NCBI GenBank assembly: GCA_023429375.1
Contig: JAEYVY010000007.1
Span: forward strand, 558,001 to 622,000
Source: Bacteroidota bacterium
GTDB lineage: Bacteria > Bacteroidota > Bacteroidia > Bacteroidales > Tannerellaceae
Direction: 5' to 3'
DNA length: 64,000 nt
Positions 45,614 to 54,822 of this stretch are shown piece after piece. Below the pieces are notes generated by a model. That model was given only the letters and a program-made list of their open reading frames with translations, made no database searches and had not been told where the DNA came from. How positions within the stretch are numbered: position 1 is the stretch's first letter; each line of letters starts with the position of its first letter. The translations under genes and the position numbers were made by a program.

Positions 45614-46876
45614 TTAATAACCTCTGATAGCTTCAATACCTGGAAGTACTTTACCTTCGATGGCTTCCAAAAGTGCGCCACCACCTGTTGATACGTAAGA
45701 AACGCCATCAGCAAGACGGAATTTGTTTACACAAGCAACAGAGTCGCCACCACCAACTAACGAGAATGCACCGTTTTGAGTAGCTTCAACGATAGCTTCG
45801 CCTACTGAGCGAGAACCGTGAGTGAAGTTTTCAAATTCGAATACTCCGGTAGGACCGTTCCAAAGGATAGTTTTTGAATTTTTGATTACTTCAGCATAGA
45901 TAGCTTCAGTCTTAGGACCGATGTCAAGACCTTCCCATTCGTCAGGAATTTCATTAACATTAGCAAAGTCGGTATTTGCATCGTTGCTGAAATCGTCTGC
46001 GATCTTAGCGTCAACAGCCAATACCAAGTTTACACCCTTGTCTTTTGCTTTTTGGATCAATTCCAGAGCCAAGTCAAGTTTGTCATCTTCGCAGATTGAC
46101 TTACCTACTTTACCGCCTAAAGCTTTTGTAAATGTATAAGTCATACCACCTGTTACAATCAGGTTGTCTACCTTATTCAACAGATTTTCGATGATATCGA
46201 TTTTAGAAGAAACCTTTGACCCCCCCATGATTGCAGTAAATGGACGAGTGATGTCGTTCAGGATTTTTTCTACAGCTTTTACTTCTTTTTCCATTAAATA
46301 ACCAAACATCTTGTGGTTGATGTCGAAGTAAGCAGCGATAAGTGCAGTAGAAGCATGCGCACGGTGAGCCGTACCGAATGCATCGTTTACATAGCAGTCT
46401 GCATAAGAAGCCAATTTCTTAGTGAATTCTTTTTGGCTTTCTTTTACAGCTTTCTTAGCTTCTTTCTTTTCTTCATCTGATGCGTCTTCAGCCAAACCTC
46501 TCGGTTTACCTTCTTCTTCAGCATAGAAACGAAGATTTTCTAACAATAAGGCTTCGCCTGGTTTCAAAGCAGCGGCTTTCAAAGCAGCTTCTTCGCCAAC
46601 ACAGTCGCTAGCAAATTGAACGTCAACGCCTAGAAGTTTAGATACGTGGTTCAAAATATGCTTTAACGAATATTTCTCGGTAACGCCTTTTGGACGACCT
46701 AAATGAGAACCAATAATTACACTTCCTCCGTCTGCAAGAATCTTTTTCAAAGTAGGAAGAGCGGCACGTATACGAGTGTCGTCTGTGATGTTGAAATTTT
46801 CATCTAACGGAACGTTAAAGTCAACTCTAACGAATGCCTTTTTGTTGGCAAAATTGAACATGTCAATCGTTTGCAT
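45614..46876 (-). CDS. pgk: Phosphoglycerate kinase
   Basis: Glycolytic kinase making ATP and 3-phosphoglycerate. The 420-aa protein has the N-terminal RVDFNVP, GSHLGRPKG, the hinge and nucleotide regions (AIMGGSKVSSKI, LWNGPTGVFEFENF) and LVGGGDSVACV near the end. The insertion KPRGLAEDASDEEKKEAKKA is seen in other Bacteroidales copies. I start at ATG 46876 (MQTIDMFNFANKKAF); the frame extends 17 codons further without family support. Confidence 0.96.
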   Translation of the reverse strand: MQTIDMFNFANKKAFVRVDFNVPLDENFNITDDTRIRAALPTLKKILADGGSVIIGSHLGRPKGVTEKYSLKHILNHVSKLLGVDVQFASDCVGEEAALKAAALKPGEALLLENLRFYAEEEGKPRGLAEDASDEEKKEAKKAVKESQKEFTKKLASYADCYVNDAFGTAHRAHASTALIAAYFDINHKMFGYLMEKEVKAVEKILNDITRPFTAIMGGSKVSSKIDIIENLLNKVDNLIVTGGMTYTFTKALGGKVGKSICEDDKLDLALELIQKAKDKGVNLVLAVDAKIADDFSNDANTDFANVNEIPDEWEGLDIGPKTEAIYAEVIKNSKTILWNGPTGVFEFENFTHGSRSVGEAIVEATQNGAFSLVGGGDSVACVNKFRLADGVSYVSTGGGALLEAIEGKVLPGIEAIRGY

Positions 46877-46969
46877 AACTTTTATATTTATGTTTCTAAG
46901 TAAAATTCTAACAGAAAATGCCCTCAAAATTACATAAAAATATCCAAAGGGAATTTTCTTTTTAAGTAA

Positions 46970-47440
46970 TTATTCAACCAGTTTGAATCTGACACGCAGT
47001 CTACCAGGCGTATAATCGCAGTTAAGCAGCTTGAAGTGCCCGATTAATGAGGTGTTTTCTACATGAGCACCTACACAGGCACATGCGTCATAATCGCCAA
47101 CTTTGATAACTCTGATTGTATCACCAATGTTTTCAGGGAGCTTGTTCATATCTACTAATCCGGCTGCTTCATCTTTCGACATGATGTGAGCTGTTACTGG
47201 CAGATGGCGATCAATTACCTCGTTGACCATTCTCTCAACCTCAGCCATCTTTTCTGCTCCCGGATCTTCAGCCAGCAGATAATCGCATTTGCTTTTCTTT
47301 CGTTCGATATGTGTATTCATCGAACGAGGACAGCCAAACATACGAACCATCGTTTGATTAAGGATATGTTCGGCCGTATGCATGGCCGGATTTGCATGAT
47401 CTTTTACATTGTCACTCAGGTCGGTTGCCGCTTCAATCAT
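46970..47440 (-). CDS. AlaX-like trans-editing protein (aminoacyl-tRNA SAD domain)
   Basis: A 156-aa protein consisting of the second additional domain (SAD) of alanyl/threonyl-tRNA synthetases. Free forms (AlaX) remove wrongly attached amino acids such as serine from tRNA-Ala. Zinc residues are in HTAEHILNQ (HxxxH) and CACVGAHVEN (CxxxH). It starts 3 bp after the rmlB stop, in a probable rmlC-rmlB-alaX operon that mixes nucleotide-sugar synthesis with translation quality control. The exact substrate is inferred. Confidence 0.82.
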   Translation of the reverse strand: MIEAATDLSDNVKDHANPAMHTAEHILNQTMVRMFGCPRSMNTHIERKKSKCDYLLAEDPGAEKMAEVERMVNEVIDRHLPVTAHIMSKDEAAGLVDMNKLPENIGDTIRVIKVGDYDACACVGAHVENTSLIGHFKLLNCDYTPGRLRVRFKLVE

Positions 47441-47443
47441 AGC

Positions 47444-48583
47444 TTATCTATTGGAATACATTTGTTCATAATACTTCATATAATCTCCGCCGGTAATATC
47501 TTCTACCCATTGTTGGTTATTCAGATACCACTCGATTGTTTTTACGATGCCTACTTCAAAAGAAGTTTCCGGGAGCCATCCCAGCTCAGTACTAATCTTA
47601 GTGGGGTCTATTGCATATCGATGGTCGTGGCCAAGGCGATCTTTCACAAACGTAATCAGGCTGTCGTTAATCCAATCTATCCTGATCTCGCCATTTTCAT
47701 CGAGTTCTTTTTTCTTTAACACCTTACGCAGTTCCGGCTTCTCACTGAGAAGTTTGTGGATCGTGGCCAAGGTGAGTTTTACGATTTCTATATTTTGTTT
47801 TTCGTTATGTCCACCTACATTGTATACTTCGCCCGTTCTGCCGTCTTTCACTACCCGGTCGATTGCCTTGCAGTGATCTTCCACATAGAGCCAGTCGCGC
47901 ACATTGGTTCCATCTCCATACACAGGAAGTGGCTTGCCTTCCAAGATGTTCTTAATAATCAGCGGGATTAATTTTTCAGGGAAGTGGTAGGGGCCATAAT
48001 TGTTCGAGCAACGAGTAATCGTAACCGGCATTTTATATGTCTCAAAATAAGCTTTGACAAATAAATCGGCACTTGTTTTGGATGCGCTGTAAGGACTGCG
48101 CGGATCCAATGGTGTCGTTTCGTGAAAATAACCTTCTGCTCCTAAACTACCATACACTTCATCTGTAGACACCTGATGAAAGCGCACACCTTCTCTCCAG
48201 GTCGGATATCCGTTAGCATCTTTTCCTGTCACCCAGGCTTTTCTGGCTGCATCAAGCAGGTTTTGTGTGCCCAATATGTTTGTTATTAGGAATAGTTGTG
48301 GGTTTTCGATGCTACGGTCCACGTGACTTTCGGCTGCGAAGTTTACTACATAGTCAATATGATAGGTTTCAAACAACTGGTCGGCCAATGCTCTGTCGCA
48401 AATATCTCCTTTGACAAAGAAGCAACGTTCGTTGTCAATATCGGTGGCTATAGTACCCAGATTGCCGGCATAAGTCAGCAAATCTAATACGACTATTTTG
48501 ATGTCGCTGTAGGTCGACAACATATATTTCACAAAGTTTGCACCGATAAATCCGGCACCGCCTGTCACAAGGTATGTTCTCAT
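47444..48583 (-). CDS. rfbB: dTDP-glucose 4,6-dehydratase
   Basis: Second step of dTDP-L-rhamnose synthesis (also named rmlB). The 379-aa short-chain dehydrogenase has NAD-binding TGGAGFIGANFVKYML, the STDEVYGSLG segment with catalytic acids, YSASKTSADLFVKAY (YxxxK), and NNYGPYHFPEKLIPLII. It ends WYLNNQQWVEDITGG. Somewhat longer than the E. coli enzyme because of inserts near 260-300. rmlC lies 11 bp upstream. Confidence 0.95.
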   Translation of the reverse strand: MRTYLVTGGAGFIGANFVKYMLSTYSDIKIVVLDLLTYAGNLGTIATDIDNERCFFVKGDICDRALADQLFETYHIDYVVNFAAESHVDRSIENPQLFLITNILGTQNLLDAARKAWVTGKDANGYPTWREGVRFHQVSTDEVYGSLGAEGYFHETTPLDPRSPYSASKTSADLFVKAYFETYKMPVTITRCSNNYGPYHFPEKLIPLIIKNILEGKPLPVYGDGTNVRDWLYVEDHCKAIDRVVKDGRTGEVYNVGGHNEKQNIEIVKLTLATIHKLLSEKPELRKVLKKKELDENGEIRIDWINDSLITFVKDRLGHDHRYAIDPTKISTELGWLPETSFEVGIVKTIEWYLNNQQWVEDITGGDYMKYYEQMYSNR

Positions 48584-48594
48584 AGACTCTAAAT

Positions 48595-49152
48595 TTAGTA
48601 GGTGAAATTTATTTCTGCATCTTTCAGCAAAGGAGCATTCTTGTCTTTTTCTGATAAGATAGGATCTAAGCCGTCCAGCTCTCTCCAGTCAATGTCAATT
48701 TCGGGGTCGTCAAAATGAACCGACCGTTCAGCAGATGGAGCATAGGGGTTATCCACTTTGTAGGTGAAAACGGCTTCATCGCTTAAAACTTGAAATCCGT
48801 GGGCAAATCCACGGGGGATAAACAGTTGTTTCTTGTTTGTGTCCGAAAGTTCTATCGCAATATATTTGCCGAATGTTGGAGAACCTTTTCTTAAATCAAC
48901 CGCCACATCCAGAACGGCACCCTTTATTACTCGAACTAATTTTGCTTGTGCATAAGGTGCCAATTGGTAATGCAGACCACGTAACACACCTTTTGTGGAG
49001 CAAGACTCATTGTCTTGGATAAAGTCCACATTGCCCACGTGTTCTTTGAAATCAGCTTGTTTGAAGGCCTCCATAAAGTATCCTCGGTCATCGTTAAACA
49101 CCTTAGGCTCAATGATCCAGACCCCTGGAATTTCTGTCTTTATATACTGCAT
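48595..49152 (-). CDS. rfbC: dTDP-4-dehydrorhamnose 3,5-epimerase
   Basis: Third step of dTDP-L-rhamnose synthesis (also named rmlC). The 185-aa cupin has YFMEAFKQADF, DNESCSTKGVLRGLHYQ with the catalytic His, LFIPRGFAHGFQVLSDEA, and YKVDNPYAPSAERSVHFDDP. First gene of the operon with rfbB. The rfbA and rfbD partners are not in the window. Confidence 0.95.
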   Translation of the reverse strand: MQYIKTEIPGVWIIEPKVFNDDRGYFMEAFKQADFKEHVGNVDFIQDNESCSTKGVLRGLHYQLAPYAQAKLVRVIKGAVLDVAVDLRKGSPTFGKYIAIELSDTNKKQLFIPRGFAHGFQVLSDEAVFTYKVDNPYAPSAERSVHFDDPEIDIDWRELDGLDPILSEKDKNAPLLKDAEINFTY

Positions 49153-49310
49153 ATTTCTATTCTAATTTATAATGAACAAAGTAAACCACTTTTCATCATA
49201 CCTGCAAAAAAAGAGGCTTTTAAAAGGAGGCGTTTACATACTTACGCGATAGATATCAGTCCTGTTTCTAAGTCAATAGATATTTCTTATAAATTTAGAT
49301 TGGCACAGTC

Positions 49311-49341
49311 TTGTATATATGAAAAAGATTGGCTTACTTTG
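49311..49341 (+). promoter_or_regulatory. Probable promoter of tRNA-Cys
   Basis: TTG at 49311-49313, 20 bp, TTACTTTG at 49334-49341 (one mismatch to TAnnTTTG), about 39 bp before the tRNA. Confidence 0.45.
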
Positions 49342-49379
49342 CACACGCAAATTAAACGGTACTAGTACCGCTTATCTAT

Positions 49380-49450
49380 GGTTCCTTGGCCGAGTGGCTA
49401 GGCACCGGTCTGCAAAACCGTTTACGGCGGTTCGAATCCGCCAGGAACCT
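49380..49450 (+). tRNA. tRNA-Cys (GCA)
   Basis: A 71-nt cloverleaf. The acceptor stem GGTTCCT (49380-49386) pairs with AGGAACC (49443-49449), and the discriminator is U, as expected for Cys. Anticodon loop CTGCAAA gives GCA. T-arm GGCGGTTCGAATCCGCC. No encoded CCA. Confidence 0.96.
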
Positions 49451-49456
49451 CAAATG

Positions 49457-49506
49457 AAAACCTCTGAAACTACTTATTATAATAGGATGTTTCAGAGGTT
49501 TTTTGT
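49457..49506 (+). terminator. Terminator of tRNA-Cys
   Basis: AAAACCTCTGAAAC (49457-49470) pairs perfectly with GTTTCAGAGGTTTT (49489-49502), then more T. Confidence 0.85.
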
Positions 49507-49574
49507 TTTTTTGTTAACTAGAAGTACGACGGGATCAAGAATCAAGGTTCAACCCGTATTTTGGACCAACCCAA

Positions 49575-49617
49575 AAAGTCGGTTGGTGAATGTTTATGAA
49601 AAAATGGTTTTAAGCCT
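49575..49617. repeat. Dispersed short repeat, copy 2
   Basis: Matches 17278-17321 over 43-44 bp with one small difference. The rest of the interval 49503-49727 carries no gene. AATGGTTTAAAAAAGC (from 49663) and GCTTTCTTAAACCATT (from 49704) can form a hairpin that may terminate the leftward ABC-F gene. Confidence 0.6.
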
Positions 49618-49727
49618 ATACGCTGAATAACAAGGCAGGCATTATTCTAAAAAAAGCTATACAATGGTTTAAAAAAGCATTCGCTAATAGAGATGGATCA
49701 GCAGGCTTTCTTAAACCATTTTTGTTT

Positions 49728-51317
49728 TTATAAAGTGATCACTTTTTCTATTCCAATATCTTCAATGAATTGTTGATCGTGCGAGATTACGAGTATGGTT
49801 CCGTTGAAATGTTTGATGGAATAGGTGAGGATCTCTTTGCTGTAGATATCCAGATTGTTTGTTGGCTCGTCGAAAATCAGCATGTCAGGATTATTGTTGC
49901 TAATGCTTAAGCAACAAAGTAAAAGCTTCATCTTTTCGCCACCGCTTAACGTGTGGCAAGGCCTGTCCCAATAGCTTTGACTTAACTGATGTCGGTATAA
50001 CAACATCTTTAACGCATGTTCGGGCAGGTGTTTGTCATTGAATTTTTGAGCCTGTTCGAAAATCGTTAAATCACCTTTCAGGATTGAATACTCCTGATCG
50101 ATATACAAGTAATTAAACTCAGCAACAAACAACTGGCCACTATATGCCATCGTCTCTTTTGTGATGAGACGAATCAGTGATGTCTTGCCGACTCCGTTGT
50201 TTCCTTCAATCAGAATCCTGTCGCCCGAATAGACTTGAAAGGAGAGGGGATGTTTCCAGAGTGGCTGTTCACCATAATGAATGTTGATATTATCGGCCGA
50301 AACAAGCACCTTGCCTTTATGTAAACCGGATTCTACAATCTGAATTTTCAATAATTGCTCTCTCTCAATTGTTTGTTTGATCAGCTTTATCTCATTGACT
50401 ATATCCTCTATTTTTTCAATTTGCTCCTTCTTGCTTTTGGCAGAACTCTGCTCCGCATTGTTTTGCAGCTTCCCCATTACTATCCGAGGAACGCCACTTT
50501 TTTCTTTTTGAGCTTTCCCTCTTGACTCCTGCTTCTGTCGTTGTTCGGCTATTTCTCTTGACTTCATTACAGTCTGTTTCAAACTTTTTCCCTTCTCTGC
50601 CAGTTGAGCATGTAGGGCGTTTAGCTTGATCTGTTTTTGCTCGCGATAGAAGTCATAGTTACCTCCATAAACTTCAATTGCTTTGGAGGTTAGTTCAAAC
50701 GTGGTGTTGACTCTGTTCAGCAGTGTACGGTCGTGGCTGACAATCAGAAGTGTGCTATTTGTTTCTTCAATGAATTTATACAAGGTTACCCTGCTTTGCT
50801 TATCTAAATGATTAGAAGGCTCATCCATCAAGATGATATCAGGCATATGAATCTGTATCCCGCTCAGCAAGAGCTTCGTTTTTTCTCCACCGCTCAGCGA
50901 TGCAAAAGCCGTTGAAAGAGGTAATCCGTCAATATCCCAATAGGCAAATGCTTTGTTAACCCTTTCTTCGATATCCCAATCGTCATTGAGTAGATCGAGG
51001 TTATCCTGGGTTACATTTCCGGAAAGAATGGCATGAAGTGCATTTATCTTATCTTGGATACGGAGAATCTCCATTGCCGTCATTTCATCAAACTGACCGA
51101 AATGTTGAGGCATATAATAAAGACTTTTGGAAAGGACAACTTCGCCTTTTGACTGAATCAGTTCGCCCGCCAGTATACGGAACAAGGTGGACTTACCCAC
51201 CCCATTATGTCCGACCAGGGTGACTTTATCTCCCTTGAGAATAGAGAAACTAAGATTGTCAAACAATAATTCCCCATTGGGATGAACATATGTAAGTGCA
51301 TTAACTACAATACTCAT
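49728..51317 (-). CDS. ABC-F family ATP-binding protein
   Basis: A 529-aa protein with two ABC domains and no membrane spans, hence a ribosome-associated ABC-F type. Walker A: GHNGVGKST and GNNGVGKTS. Signatures: LSGGEKTKLLL and LSGGEKMKLLL. Walker B: IILMDEPSNHLD and MLIFDEPTNNLD. The interdomain linker (about 225-320) is long, basic and charged, as in ribosome-protection members that reach the exit tunnel. Subfamily, and whether it confers antibiotic resistance or is a translation factor, is undecided. It stands alone with a 387-bp leader region. Confidence 0.87.
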   Translation of the reverse strand: MSIVVNALTYVHPNGELLFDNLSFSILKGDKVTLVGHNGVGKSTLFRILAGELIQSKGEVVLSKSLYYMPQHFGQFDEMTAMEILRIQDKINALHAILSGNVTQDNLDLLNDDWDIEERVNKAFAYWDIDGLPLSTAFASLSGGEKTKLLLSGIQIHMPDIILMDEPSNHLDKQSRVTLYKFIEETNSTLLIVSHDRTLLNRVNTTFELTSKAIEVYGGNYDFYREQKQIKLNALHAQLAEKGKSLKQTVMKSREIAEQRQKQESRGKAQKEKSGVPRIVMGKLQNNAEQSSAKSKKEQIEKIEDIVNEIKLIKQTIEREQLLKIQIVESGLHKGKVLVSADNINIHYGEQPLWKHPLSFQVYSGDRILIEGNNGVGKTSLIRLITKETMAYSGQLFVAEFNYLYIDQEYSILKGDLTIFEQAQKFNDKHLPEHALKMLLYRHQLSQSYWDRPCHTLSGGEKMKLLLCCLSISNNNPDMLIFDEPTNNLDIYSKEILTYSIKHFNGTILVISHDQQFIEDIGIEKVITL

Positions 51318-51704
51318 TTGTATGCTAATAATTAAGTGGTTTTAGAATAAAATATAAAAATGAGAATACGTGGAAAACAGATTTGTTTACCACAAGCATG
51401 GAAAGAGAAAAATCTCTGGAAATAATAAATTACATGATGTTATCTAAGATTTAAAATAAATGTACCAAGTATTGACGTGGAGCATCTATTATGGTTTGAA
51501 AATGAACCAAAATGTTTTTTAAGAAGACTTACATGATGGTACGTAACCATCTATTTACTTAGATATTCTCATCGGAGTAGTTGTTCGTTAATACTGCTGC
51601 AAAATTATATATAAAATACTGTAATACAAAAGGCTACTGCTATATTTAAAGAAAATACACTATCTTTCCTTGCGAAAAGAGTACTTTAAATCATTAAAAG
51701 TAGT
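51318..51704. other. Intergenic stretch without a supported gene
   Basis: 387 AT-rich bases between divergent ABC-F and GNAT genes; it must hold both promoters. I find no convincing leader peptide, RNA gene or repeat. Confidence 0.5.
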
Positions 51705-52154
51705 ATGAAAATCATATCTGTCAGGGAGTGTGTCGAATATAAAGATCGAATAATTGCCTATTTCCAAAAGAGTTGGCCTACGGTATTGCCCGAGATCTAT
51801 CGTGACTGTATAGAGCACTGCATCGATTCACCAAGCCCCCTTCCTCAATGGTATGTGCTGGAGAAAGATGATGAACTAATTGGCTGTGCCGGACTGATAA
51901 TGAACGATTTTATTAGCCGGATGGATTTATATCCTTGGCTGGCCGCTTTGTATATCGATGAGAAGCACAGAGGGAATGCCTATGCATGCTTGTTAATGGA
52001 TAAAGCAAAGTCTGACGCCCTAAAAGCCGGATTCAAAACAATATACCTGTCGACCAACCATGTAAGCTATTATGAAAAGTACGGATGGAACTACGTCGGA
52101 ATGGGTTACCATCCTTGGGGAGATCAATCCCGCATATATGCATTAGCTCTATGA
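51705..52154 (+). CDS. GNAT family N-acetyltransferase
   Basis: A 149-aa single-domain acetyltransferase. The acetyl-CoA loop region reads LYIDEKHRGNAYACLLMDKA (R/Q-x-x-G-x-A type), preceded by the ELIGCAGL strand and followed by IYLSTNHVSYYEKYGW. The substrate is unknown. It is monocistronic and its 3' end faces the lone HipA gene with a 22-bp gap. Confidence 0.83.
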   Translation: MKIISVRECVEYKDRIIAYFQKSWPTVLPEIYRDCIEHCIDSPSPLPQWYVLEKDDELIGCAGLIMNDFISRMDLYPWLAALYIDEKHRGNAYACLLMDKAKSDALKAGFKTIYLSTNHVSYYEKYGWNYVGMGYHPWGDQSRIYALAL

Positions 52155-52176
52155 TTTAGAGTAATGATATTATCTT

Positions 52177-53277
52177 TCAATAATTGATAAGACGATTCTC
52201 ATTTACGATATCGTAGATTTCCTCCATGATTAATTTGGCATGTTGCCTTTCTATACCATTTTCTTCGGCAACAATCAGAATATCCGATTTTTCAGGTCGA
52301 TTATTGTTGTTGACCGTTGAGGTGTGAAAGCCTCCAAACCCTGCGCTTGGAAGGAGGTCGTATGCCGGAGCAAGCTTCCATTTGTTATCTATGAATTGAA
52401 AGGAGAAATCTTTCGCATGATCATCTTGATTCTTGATGGCAATATTGAAAACCATCTGACGGAATAAGGTATAGATATCCTCCATGCTTTTGGTAAGATT
52501 GTGACAGGCGTGCAGCATGACCGTATAGTCCAATGTCGGAAAACGATAGTCGGCATTCAAGAGTGCTGCCATGCTGATGGTGTGAATCTTGCCTTCTGGT
52601 GATCGGTCAAATCTTTCCACCCCGAAATATTTGCCATCGAACAATCGGGTTTCTGGCATTCTAATCCCGCATTTTCCGGCCAAAAGAGCATAATGATACT
52701 CTATATCGCCCACTCCAGGAGGATCACCGGCTGCCGCAAATTTCACAAGCCACTCTTTCCCTTCTTTCTGAACAAATAGCTTAGGATGCTCTCCTCCGGT
52801 TGTACCGCCCAGAGCAAATAAGGTTTCGATAGCGTCGCCGGTATATGTTTCATCAGCCTGTATTTTCTCAATTTCCTTAGCCAGTAATTGGAGATCAATT
52901 TCCTCATGTGGCTTTGCGTAGTTCAAATTGGGTTTGTATTCCAAGGCGCCCCGACCGTGATTGCCTACGTAGGCCAGACGTTGTAACACGGTCAATTGTT
53001 CAGGGGCTTGTCCTATACTCATGAGATAGCGATTTCGTATGACCGCACCCCAACCATCCGGCAGACTGTCGTTAAACACCCCGAATTCGCCTTCGAAAGG
53101 AATGCGTTTGGCCACAGTCAGACCCGTTTTCAAGGGGAGGAAATAAGGAGAAATCGATTGACCAAAAATGGTGTACTCTGTTTCGTATTCAAAAGCACAT
53201 AAGGATTCAGAAGTCAATGTCAGTCTACCTACTTTTACTTCATCCTTGAAGACATCTATGAAATTAATCTCATTCAT
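52177..53277 (-). CDS. HipA family kinase-like protein, without adjacent HipB
   Basis: A 366-aa full-length HipA-type protein. The N-terminal subdomain (about 10-105) has FGVFNDSLPDGWGAVIRNRY. The kinase core has GGTTGGEHPKLFVQ (ATP loop), KNQDDHAKDFSF (catalytic Asp and Asn) and LAPAYDLLPS (metal-binding Asp). HipA toxins phosphorylate targets such as glutamyl-tRNA synthetase. No HTH antitoxin gene flanks it: the neighbours are a convergent GNAT and an acyltransferase. It may be a solitary toxin, or controlled by a distant HipB. Confidence 0.85.
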   Translation of the reverse strand: MNEINFIDVFKDEVKVGRLTLTSESLCAFEYETEYTIFGQSISPYFLPLKTGLTVAKRIPFEGEFGVFNDSLPDGWGAVIRNRYLMSIGQAPEQLTVLQRLAYVGNHGRGALEYKPNLNYAKPHEEIDLQLLAKEIEKIQADETYTGDAIETLFALGGTTGGEHPKLFVQKEGKEWLVKFAAAGDPPGVGDIEYHYALLAGKCGIRMPETRLFDGKYFGVERFDRSPEGKIHTISMAALLNADYRFPTLDYTVMLHACHNLTKSMEDIYTLFRQMVFNIAIKNQDDHAKDFSFQFIDNKWKLAPAYDLLPSAGFGGFHTSTVNNNNRPEKSDILIVAEENGIERQHAKLIMEEIYDIVNENRLINY

Positions 53278-53311
53278 ATATTTTCTTTAAAATTAGACTC
53301 ATGAAATTGCT

Positions 53312-54454
53312 TCATGATTTTTTTTGGCTAAGGAAACGTTTCCTTAGCCATTCACGCATAGGTATGTCATAAAAACGCATTGAAACGTAGGCCACAACAA
53401 CTGCCACAACAATACAGAGTACACCCATAGTCCAGCTCTCGGCCAACGTAAGATCGTTGTTCATCACCCAAGCCATATACATGCAGACAAACGGGAAGTG
53501 AGTAATATAGAGAGGATAGGAAATATCACCAAAAAACTTACATATCATGGATCCTTTCTTTCCTTTAACCTTTCCACTGGCCCCCAGCCAAACAATAAAC
53601 GGAAACATGATTATTAAACAAAAGCATTCATACAAGCCGTTAATCCAAAGCGTATCAGCATCACCCAAACGTGGAACTGAAAATAAAACAACCAGCAAAA
53701 TGCTTGAGGTTAAGAAGGCATGCTTGGTATAATATAATTTAGCCGTTCGTGCCAGAAGCATACCGGCCAAAAAAGGGAATGCTAAACGTGTAAATCCTAT
53801 TCTTAGCTGGGTAGGATCGATAGACCAGCCCCCGATAATATCACCATTAGGATTTGTCAAGGCATAGTGGATGGTTGTGCTCGCAGCTAATAAGACAAGC
53901 AGGCTGAGAACCATTTTAGACGTTCGGCGCAAAAATAAGGCATAGAAAATATTGGCAATATACTCGTAGAAGAGAGACCACGCAGGACCATTTAACGGGT
54001 GCATCTCGTCCCATCCTCTGATGTCTAACCCTTTACCGACCGGTATTAACGTGAAACCAATAACCATCACTAATATCAATGTCCACACCGGAACCTCATG
54101 GATGCCACCCCAACCTTGTGCAGGAGAATCTTGGAAGTAGAACATAGCACCGCCAATAAGTGATCCGATTATAATCATAGGATGCAGACGAACCAAACGT
54201 CGTTTGAAGAAATCTTTCAACGCCATCTTTCCCCAACGATCATCATACGCATACGCAATAACGTATCCGGAAAGGAGGAAGAAAAAGTCGACAGCCAGGT
54301 AACCATGATTAATCAGCTGCTTGGCGTGATCGCCGTGTGAATGAACTTCCAGAACATGGAAAAGGACAACAAGCAGGGCTGCAACTCCGCGTAATCCATC
54401 CAAAATTTCATAATGAGGCTTGGACTCTGCTAAGTCTAGTGTGTGTTTCGTCAT
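53312..54454 (-). CDS. Acyltransferase 3 family membrane protein
   Basis: A 380-aa protein with about ten membrane spans. The N-terminal motif DGLRGVAALLVVLFHVLEVHS carries the catalytic His; AVDFFFLLSGYVIAYAYDDR and FKRRLVRLHPM follow, as in OafA-like O-acyltransferases. These enzymes acetylate sugars of lipopolysaccharide, capsule or peptidoglycan; the substrate is unknown here. It is monocistronic, with a MITE-like repeat in its upstream region. Confidence 0.87.
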   Translation of the reverse strand: MTKHTLDLAESKPHYEILDGLRGVAALLVVLFHVLEVHSHGDHAKQLINHGYLAVDFFFLLSGYVIAYAYDDRWGKMALKDFFKRRLVRLHPMIIIGSLIGGAMFYFQDSPAQGWGGIHEVPVWTLILVMVIGFTLIPVGKGLDIRGWDEMHPLNGPAWSLFYEYIANIFYALFLRRTSKMVLSLLVLLAASTTIHYALTNPNGDIIGGWSIDPTQLRIGFTRLAFPFLAGMLLARTAKLYYTKHAFLTSSILLVVLFSVPRLGDADTLWINGLYECFCLIIMFPFIVWLGASGKVKGKKGSMICKFFGDISYPLYITHFPFVCMYMAWVMNNDLTLAESWTMGVLCIVVAVVVAYVSMRFYDIPMREWLRKRFLSQKKS

Positions 54455-54632
54455 GGTATAAATGCTTGTATATTAATATAAAAAACAAAGAATGAGCGCA
54501 AAAATAAGAGAATTATTCAATACACAATTCCTTTCTTTTTTATTTTTTCAATTCAAGTAGAAAATAATAGATATGAGGTGATAAGAATTATTCGGTAAAA
54601 TAAGACTTGTTTTGACCTCCTTTTTTATCATG

Positions 54633-54818
54633 TCATCCCGATGTGAAAATATCATGATAATCAATGCAAAAATAACATCCCGATGATTTAAAAAAAACAT
54701 CCCGAACGTTTTTAAAAAACATCGAGGTGTTTTTTTAAAACGTTCGGGGTCTTTTTTTTTAAGACTTCAGCGCGTTGAAATTCAAAGCCTTAAAGTCTAG
54801 GGGTCGACATCGGGATGA
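54633..54818. repeat. MITE-like element, copy C (186 bp)
   Basis: Starts TCATCCCGATGT and ends GACATCGGGATGA, an almost perfect terminal inverted repeat. Internal hairpin arms ACATCCCGAACGTTTTTAAA and AAACGTTCGGGG match copy B. It ends 5 bp from the stop of the leftward methyltransferase gene. The remainder of 54455-54632 shows nothing further. Confidence 0.75.
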
Positions 54819-54822
54819 GCCG

